Of a DNA stretch of 64,000 nt, positions 57,514-64,000 are shown piece after piece. Positions within the stretch are counted from its first letter, which is position 1. Each line of letters starts with the position of its first letter. Under the pieces are notes generated by a model. That model was not told the DNA's origin. It saw only the letters and a program-made list of their open reading frames with translations, and made no database searches. The translations under genes and the position numbers were made by a program. This DNA comes from Xylogone sp. PMI_703. Lineage: Eukaryota; Ascomycota; Leotiomycetes. The stretch covers positions 4,464,001 through 4,528,000 of the forward strand of contig JAJTUQ010000004.1 of NCBI GenBank assembly GCA_021399445.1. The letters run 5' to 3'.

Positions 57514-60167
57514 ATGGCAAATCTTGAACCCCCGTGGACGGCCAATTTCCCAGTACCTAGGCGACGACCTGCCCTTCCTGATGATGATAATCCATATAGT
57601 ATGTAAAGCACGACATCTCGCCGACCACTGCTAATGCACGAATGGCAACAGAACCAGAGATCCTTCCCGTTGCGTTGCAGGATGGCCTTGAGCCGGGAGT
57701 ATTACTAGTAGCAATTCATGAGGGTATTGGCCTCTCAGTTCCCAAGTATGATGCGGCTATCGAGCCTGAAAATGGTCCCTCCAACATCACACCCCAAAGT
57801 GAAGGAGGTCTTATGCTTTCACGTCCCGGTCGGGATCGCCTGCTATATGCCACCCTAGAGTTGGACGGGTCCGAATTCTCAGTCGTCGCCGACTATGGGA
57901 CCATAGAAAACCCAGTATGGTCAGCGAAATTGATAAATAGGCCTTTCAAGGATAAGTTTGACATTTTCAGAATCGCGGAGTTGACAATACGTCTTTACGC
58001 GAAGAACCTAAACTATCGTGACGGAAGCCAGGATGTATTATTTCTCGGCTGCGCGAAGATGAAGCCAGCCTTTAGGGACGGGGTGCAAAGAGAATGGCTA
58101 CCGATCGAGAATGGCACTGGAAATTTACACGTCGAGGTCGAATATGTCAAGAATAAGACACTGCGTATCGAAACATCGAGGAGATGTCGCTTTGTGGGGG
58201 AGAGCCGTCTTCTCGGTCCTGTTAACAGAACCCAAAAGTCTGACTCCCATAGACACTACGCATCCGTCGAGATCCAAAAATCTGACCTGTCACCTCGCTG
58301 TGACGTGATGCAGGCACTTCCTTTACCAATCAATAATGGTCCATTTATCGCACCGCTGAAATTTGTTGCGCAAACGCGCTCGCAGTTTCGTCTATTCTGG
58401 CCGTTTATCTGTGGTGGGCACCTCTTCTACCATCTCCAACAGGCGCAGCGCTTCCACGCTGAGAGGACAAGACTCTATACCGCAGAGATTCTCCTCGCGC
58501 TGGAATGGCTGAACAAAGTAGACCCTTCTTATCATGAGCTACAGCCAAAGAACATTCTCTTAGATTCCATAGGGCACATTGTTATCTGCGATGTAGGTCT
58601 TTTGCATCTAGAGATGAAGAATATCGAGGCCATACCCGATAGTGTGGCGGTAGATTACCTGGCTCCTGAATTGCTCGCCGGCAGCGCATCAACATTGACT
58701 GATACTGCCGTATCAAAGTGGTGGACGTTTGGGGCTTTCATATTCGAGATGCTGACGGGATTGCCCCCATTTTACGATGAAGACGTGGAACAGAGACGCC
58801 GCAACATCCTCTCGGAATCTCTCATTGTGCACGGATTGCTACCAGCATCTACGCAAGATCTGTTAAATAAGCTGCTCACTCGCAAGCCATCTGACCGACT
58901 CGGATTTAATGGGGCGTCCGAAATCAAGGCTCATCGCTATTTCGATGGCCTTGACTGGGATAAGGTTGCACGGCGAGAATATGAACCCACGTTCAAGCCC
59001 CGTAAATTGATAATGAGCTTTGAACAAGAAGGAAAACGCGTAACTGCCAAAAGTATAGAAGAGATGTTCTCAGGTTTTACCTATCAAAAACCGACTCCTG
59101 TCGAAAGTGGCCCGACCGTACCAGCCGCAGTGGAATCTCAATCTCATCCTATTGCGGATGAGAAGAGGGAGAATTGGGAACTGGATTTCCAAAAAGGCCA
59201 ATCCTTCTCCTTCTATAATCGCTCCACTAAGGAAAAAAAGCCGATCGTTGCCGCACGCTCATATCAATCAAATCGGCCGGATAAAACTCAAAGCCAGGAG
59301 GCACTCGAAGCAGTTCTGAAGAACAAGTATATGCATCTAGTTTCCACACTACTGGAGGAATACGGCGTGGATCTAAACTTTCAACTTGGTTTTACCTCAA
59401 AAACGCCACTAGATTACGTGACAGGATTGCAGGAAGTCGACATAGTGCGACTGTTCCTCGCAAACAGCGCAGATGCTAACCTAGGATATGACCGACCATT
59501 GTTGAGTGCAGTAGAGAAAGGAAATCAAGAGCTCGTGCAAATGCTAGTTCGGAGAACAGACCGCATTCCTTGCACTAGAGCATTGGGACATGCCGTGAGC
59601 AAGCAGGATACCCCAACTGTCAACACCTTGCTCGCAAACGGGGTCAAGTGTGATTTTGAAGAGGGAGACCGGCCAATACCCACTGACCACTATAGTGAAT
59701 CCGACTTCGAGATGAACGCGACGACTATGGGTGACGCTTCCGGGCCAGAAGACTACATGCCACCACTCATCCGGGCTATCCAACTGGGTGATGCAGACAT
59801 GGTGAGGCTGCTCCTCGCTCACGGAGCAAATGTCAATATCGGTTATCATGGTTTGAGCATTCCCGTGGGGAGCGGACTTGCATCTTATTATAACCGCAAT
59901 TATGTGGAATGCGGTAGACCGGTACAGTTGGCAATGGAGCTAGGACATGAGGATCTGGTGCGATTATTGCTTGAGAATGGTGCAAATATCGACCTTCCTC
60001 AGCCCGTTTGGTGGGTACAGCCTGCTTGGCGGCGTCACAACTGCAAAATGATTCCAAGGGAGGTATACCACCAAATCACAGCACGGCTAAGGTGCATAGC
60101 AGCGTCGGTAGCACTCCAAAGCGAAGAGGAGTCCTGGAACAAGAGTTATCCCCTTGCAAATAGCTAA
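57514..60167 (+). CDS. YPK1-derived AGC pseudokinase with ankyrin repeats
   Basis: 866 residues in two exons (57514-57598 and 57652-60167, 867 codons). A C2-like N-terminal region precedes a segment colinear with AGC kinase Ypk1: PFIAPLKFVAQTRSQFRLF, GGHLFYHLQQAQRFHAERTR, YTAEILLALEWL, NILLDSIGHIVICD, YLAPELLAG, EMLTGLPPFYDEDVEQ and ELK-type RLGFNGASEIK. Catalytic residues are lost: no glycine loop, the VAIK lysine position reads YASVEI, HRD is YHE (YHELQPKN) and DFG is DVG. After an AGC-tail-like stretch come several ankyrin repeats (PPLIRAIQLGDADMVRLLLA, PVQLAMELGHEDLVRLLLEN). It is therefore a pseudokinase scaffold. A start at 57642 is possible if exon 1 is not used. Confidence 0.88.
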
Positions 60168-61251
60168 CGTGTAAAACTTTTAGGGCGTCTAAATAGAATT
60201 CATTATACAGAAGATTAAAGATAAATATTTATTAAATTGATTTCTAAATTATAAATGACAAAACTATCTTTATTAACTAGTAGAAAGAAAAAAATTAACA
60301 AGTCTGCCAGTCTTTGATTTGTAATTCCCTCTATAAATAAAATACCCATTCTGTATTACCTAAAACGGTATGGAATTAGAATGTATTTCTAAGATAACGA
60401 GGGCTGAGGGCATGTGAGATTGGCGTTTAGTGAACTTCTAATGCGGTGTGGTTGCATATCAACGATCGCAGCTAATATTATTGAGTTAAAATATACTAAT
60501 ATCCAAATTTCAGATCGAGGTTCTTTAAGTTCTAGATAATACACAAATTTATTTGTATTCGATTCTATCACTCGGCTACGTCATGTATCGGTTGCCAAGC
60601 CGAAACAGGATGCCAATATCCGTATGAGCACCCCTGCCCAGGTTCATCCAATATTTCGGTCCACGTAGCCGAGGTATTGATGCAGGGTTTATCGTATGTA
60701 GATGAACAAACTACATGCCTGCCAACTGGCCCTTTAACAAATGGCTGCTTCTTGTTGCCGCCTATGGCAAACAGTCCACTTGACTAATAAATTGGCCACG
60801 GAACTATAAGGAAACACTAATGGATTGGTTCGTTACGGTATCATCAACCACGTTCCCCATCCTACTGCAAGACCTAGGACAATAGTGTTTAACTCTACTC
60901 TGGATACCAGGGGCAAATGGCCAACTGTGTAGATTACAACAAATCCCTACTTGGCGTAATAAATATTTAAGCCTTTGTAGCCAAACCTTAGAGGATTAGA
61001 ATACGGCCCAGCTATTTATGCTGCCCATGGTGGTGCGCAAGAACCTTAATAATGAACCCTTGTACACGTGTACCCGCGCCGTGCCGATGTCGTATCCACT
61101 CACGTCACGGCGATTCCAGGCTTTTCCTGCCGGCTGTGGATCATTTAAGAGGAGGGGTAGCGCTGGAAGAGCAAGTGAGATCATCTAGCCAAATCTAATA
61201 AATAATAATACCTTTTGATCGAATCGCCTTATAGTTTGAGTGTTTAAAACT
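60168..61251. other. intergenic region
   Basis: 1.1 kb. The first 200 bp are extremely AT-rich and probably contain the poly(A) region of the pseudokinase gene. No coding frame or repeat was recognised in the rest. Confidence 0.45.
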
Positions 61252-62348
61252 ATGGCGACCACTACACTTCTAAGTCCTATGTTATCAAGCCACGCCAACA
61301 AATATACTCACTTTAATAATGGAAAAACTCAGTTAAATCGTATTGCGAGTGGTGATACCGCCAGGTTTATGCGTGAATCCATGCGAGATACACGATCCAC
61401 ATCAGAACCACTCCTCCTATCATACCCTTTCCTGCCACAACCCACACCATCAATTCCCCAGTCTCAATCTATTTACAAATCTAGCTGCTCAAAATCATGT
61501 TTTGACTTGATGAAATTACCTCCTGAGCTGCGACGACAAATTTGGAAATACGTTCTTGGCGGGCATAGCTTTCATCTTTGGATGGAAAGGGATCATCTTC
61601 GAGGAGTGGATTGCGAGTGGCCGGATTTCACTACCTGTAATATCTGGTGTCACCAAGGCGCTTTGGTGAAAATGGTAGACGAACAAAAAATAGCAGGAAA
61701 GAGGCAGTTGCTGGCTTTTTTACTCACATGCAAGCAGATGTGAGTTCAGTTCAAAATTTGCCAATCTTTTCTGAGCATTATAGCAACTGATTTACTGACT
61801 AAGTGCTCTCTGATGATAGATACTCCGAAGCTATAGGTTATCTATACTCTTCTAACGCATTTGTAATTTCACGTACGGAAGTGATAGAAAAGCTTCCAAC
61901 ACTTCTGCCGCCTCAACATCTCAATAATATTCGACACGTCCACTTCGGTATATTTCTCGGATGTGATCCCCCATTACTAACACTTAGAGAGGAAACCTGG
62001 AAGAGGGTATGGAGCATGATTGCGTCAATGCAGAGCCTACAAAATCTGCACGTAGATCTTAATGGAGTATGGGTCTGGAGAGGAGAGTATTTCGAGACGG
62101 AAAGCGCAAATAAACTCCTCGAGCCCATTCGCAGAGTCACAAGGCCGAAGAATTTCACGTTTACTATCATGACGGGTAGGTTAGAGGACCTGAAGAATCC
62201 ACTCATGAATTGTTGGTGGATGGCGAAGAATGGAGAGAAGGGAGCAAGGTGGGAGGATCTGCATTGTACAGTTATAAGAAAGGTGGAGGTGGGTACTCGG
62301 CCATTTGTAAAATGCAAGGATAGGAAAATCCTAGATTCTTGTAAGTAG
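61252..62348 (+). CDS. DUF7730-like fungal protein
   Basis: 338 residues in two exons (61252-61739 and 61820-62348, 339 codons). A disordered Ser/Pro-rich N-terminus of about 85 residues is followed by the signature MKLPPELRRQIWKYVLGG, then LLAFLLTCKQIYSEAIGYLY and VISRTEVIEKLPTLLPP. This F-box-like motif set defines the DUF7730 group common in plant- and soil-associated fungi. Function is unknown. The proteins are often expanded and rapidly evolving. The ATG at 61252 is the only one giving the full N-terminus. Confidence 0.8.
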
Positions 62349-62542
62349 ATAGTAATAACTAAAATTCAAAAGTAGCTATGTAATTGTTGTACGTTCAAGG
62401 TTGATATCCCATTACTTTCTTTGGATTATATTCGGATACTTCCAAATCTGTTCAACGGTATGTAAGTGTTATATAATTACTCTATGTTAACATATCAACC
62501 TACACGAGATGATATTTCATCGTCTAGAAATATGGACTAAAC

Positions 62543-64000
62543 TTAAGTATAGTATCTCTTGAGTTGCTTTTCAGACCCTTCAGTCACGCCTCCTTCTCTA
62601 TTCTTCGCATCAATGCGCTTGTTGGAGATCCAGTATTGGATGACATTGAATATTGCGAATACAATTCCAGTTGATACCAAACAGACGATAACTGTCCAGC
62701 CGGTATGGTATTTTGGTGCGTCTTTTGCTTGAAACAGCTGACTTCCTACAATGCCGGAACAGTTTGCGGACATGATGAACATCGCCATACGTATAGACCG
62801 TTCACCAGGTGATCGTGCATTAAGAGCAAGCCAAGAGCCGTTTACAGCATCTACCGAAGAATTAATGGCTATAATAGCAACTAAAAAGAATGGTACTTAC
62901 GCCAGGGACTGCTAAAGCCGATAGCTAGGGTTAGTATTGCATATCTTGTTACCTTATGCGTGGAATCGTTGAGTGCTAGGATAAGATTACCGAGCTAGAG
63001 AACAGTTAAGATTCGAAACATAGGAACAGTGAGAAAGTTTCTGCTTACAGCAAAAGCCCACCAAATGACTAGGAATCCTAAGACCACAGGGCCTCGTCTT
63101 TTCACGCGGTCTCTGAATCCACAGTCAGTAAAGGACAAAGATATAAATCTAAATAACTTACGCAATAAACCCAGCAGAAATGTTGGTTACGAGCAATATC
63201 CAACCACCAACAGATACAAGAGCGTTGGATTTCAAAGCTGGATAGCCAAATAAATGAACCAGTGTCGGTGCATATGACCAGAATACACCACTGGGCCCCA
63301 GTGCGCAGATTGTCATCAAAAGATGAGGGTAGATTCTCCAGTCGCCCAACTTCACTCGCGTTAGCTTTCAATAAATGCAGCATATGTATAGTATTTGTAG
63401 CTTACAGCAGTTGTAAGTTCCTTGCGAGTAATATTCGATCGCCCCGTCGCCTTAGTCGGATCATCCAGAAGAACCCGCTGTCGGATAATGTGCAGCTCTC
63501 TCTCCGAGAAATATTGTACTCCCAATAGCGATTTTGCCTTGTTCGGTACACCAGGAAACAATGAAGCTAGAATGAAAGATACTACAATGGTAAAAAGACC
63601 CTCAAGCTAGTGGAATTAGTCTTTTCCCCTGAAAATACCTGAATAAAGGAGAATTCACTTACGATAAAGAGCCATTGCCATCCTGTGAGTCCAGCTACGC
63701 CTCGCATGTGAAGACTTAACTCCGAGTTAGCACCAGCAAACAAAATCATGTACCTTGCCATGGTACATACATTCCATAGGCTATGAGGCCAGTGGCAGCT
63801 TGAGCACCCATGTTGCCGATGAAAAACCATGCAAATCGCTTGCTTGTCTCGTCTCTTTTATACCACATTGTAATGGTGAATAGGCCCGCGGGGATAAATC
63901 CTGATTCACAAAGACTATCAAAAGCTCCCGTTAATAAAAAATTAGAGTATACGTTTTGAGTGTATCTTACCCAAGAAACAATCTGGTAACCAGGTATGGG
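62543..64000 (-). CDS. MFS permease of the allantoate/nicotinate (DAL5, ACS) family, partial
   Basis: Multi-exon minus-strand gene cut by the right edge, so the 5' end is missing. Segments in order include GFIPAGLFTITMWYKRDETS, RFAWFFIGNMGAQAATGLIA, GVAGLTGWQWLFI, LEGLFTIVVSFILASLFPGV, RELHIIRQRVLLDDPTKATG, SGVFWSYAPTLVHLFGYPAL and the last membrane helix before a charged tail ending KRYYT. These are characteristic of fungal Dal5-type anion:cation symporters, which import allantoate, ureidosuccinate, nicotinate, biotin or similar acids. Exon joins were recognised only approximately. Substrate is open. Confidence 0.88.

Overview
This window is nuclear DNA of a filamentous ascomycete (Pezizomycotina). 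The protein-coding genes are split by many short introns, mostly 44-62 bp with GT..AG ends. The families are typical of that group: Zn2Cys6-type regulators, NACHT-ankyrin STAND proteins, HSP70-like ATPases, a NO VEIN-type ATPase, a vanillyl-alcohol-oxidase-like flavoprotein and fungal MFS and NCS1 carriers. I could not place the species. No rRNA, tRNA, transposase or CRISPR array was recognised. I rebuilt the exon structures by hand. For most multi-exon genes the exon lengths sum to a whole number of codons and give an uninterrupted protein, so most of these genes look intact.

Layout. 1-2.6 kb: no gene seen. 2.6-9.6 kb: a cytochrome P450 (+), a short-chain dehydrogenase (-) and a fungal-specific regulator that lacks a visible zinc cluster (+). 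11.2-17.4 kb: two paralogous secreted proteins resembling bacterial solute-binding proteins, flanking a KduD-like sugar-acid dehydrogenase, all on +. 17.9-20.7 kb: a small kinase-fold protein (+) and an agmatine-deiminase-family enzyme (-). 20.9-31.1 kb: a 1,648-residue GHKL-ATPase/DUF3883 protein (-) and a coiled-coil protein (-), the latter divergent from an HSP70-like ATPase (+). 32.2-36.6 kb: an SDR (+) and a 1,046-residue NACHT-ankyrin receptor-like protein (-). 37.4-44.0 kb: a fused hydantoinase-DUF917 protein (-) divergent from an NCS1 permease (+), plausibly an uptake-plus-breakdown pair for a cyclic amide. 44.7-45.1 kb: a mini CHZ1-like protein. 45.4-53.3 kb: a Zn2Cys6 regulator, a DHA1-type MFS transporter and a VAO-like oxidase, all on -, with palindromic CGG..CCG sites in the promoters of the last two. 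55.2-62.3 kb: a secreted S28-type peptidase, an YPK1-derived pseudokinase fused to ankyrin repeats, and a DUF7730-like protein. 62.5 kb to the right edge: a DAL5-type MFS permease cut by the window end.

Working together. The strongest functional groupings are (i) hydantoinase plus permease; (ii) oxidase, MFS and Zn2Cys6 regulator; (iii) two solute-binding proteins plus KduD-like SDR; and (iv) a 20-36 kb block holding an HSP70-like/coiled-coil divergent pair, a NO VEIN-type ATPase and a STAND NLR. Block (iv) has the look of a fungal allorecognition or stress-defence neighbourhood. That reading is inference from family membership and gene order.
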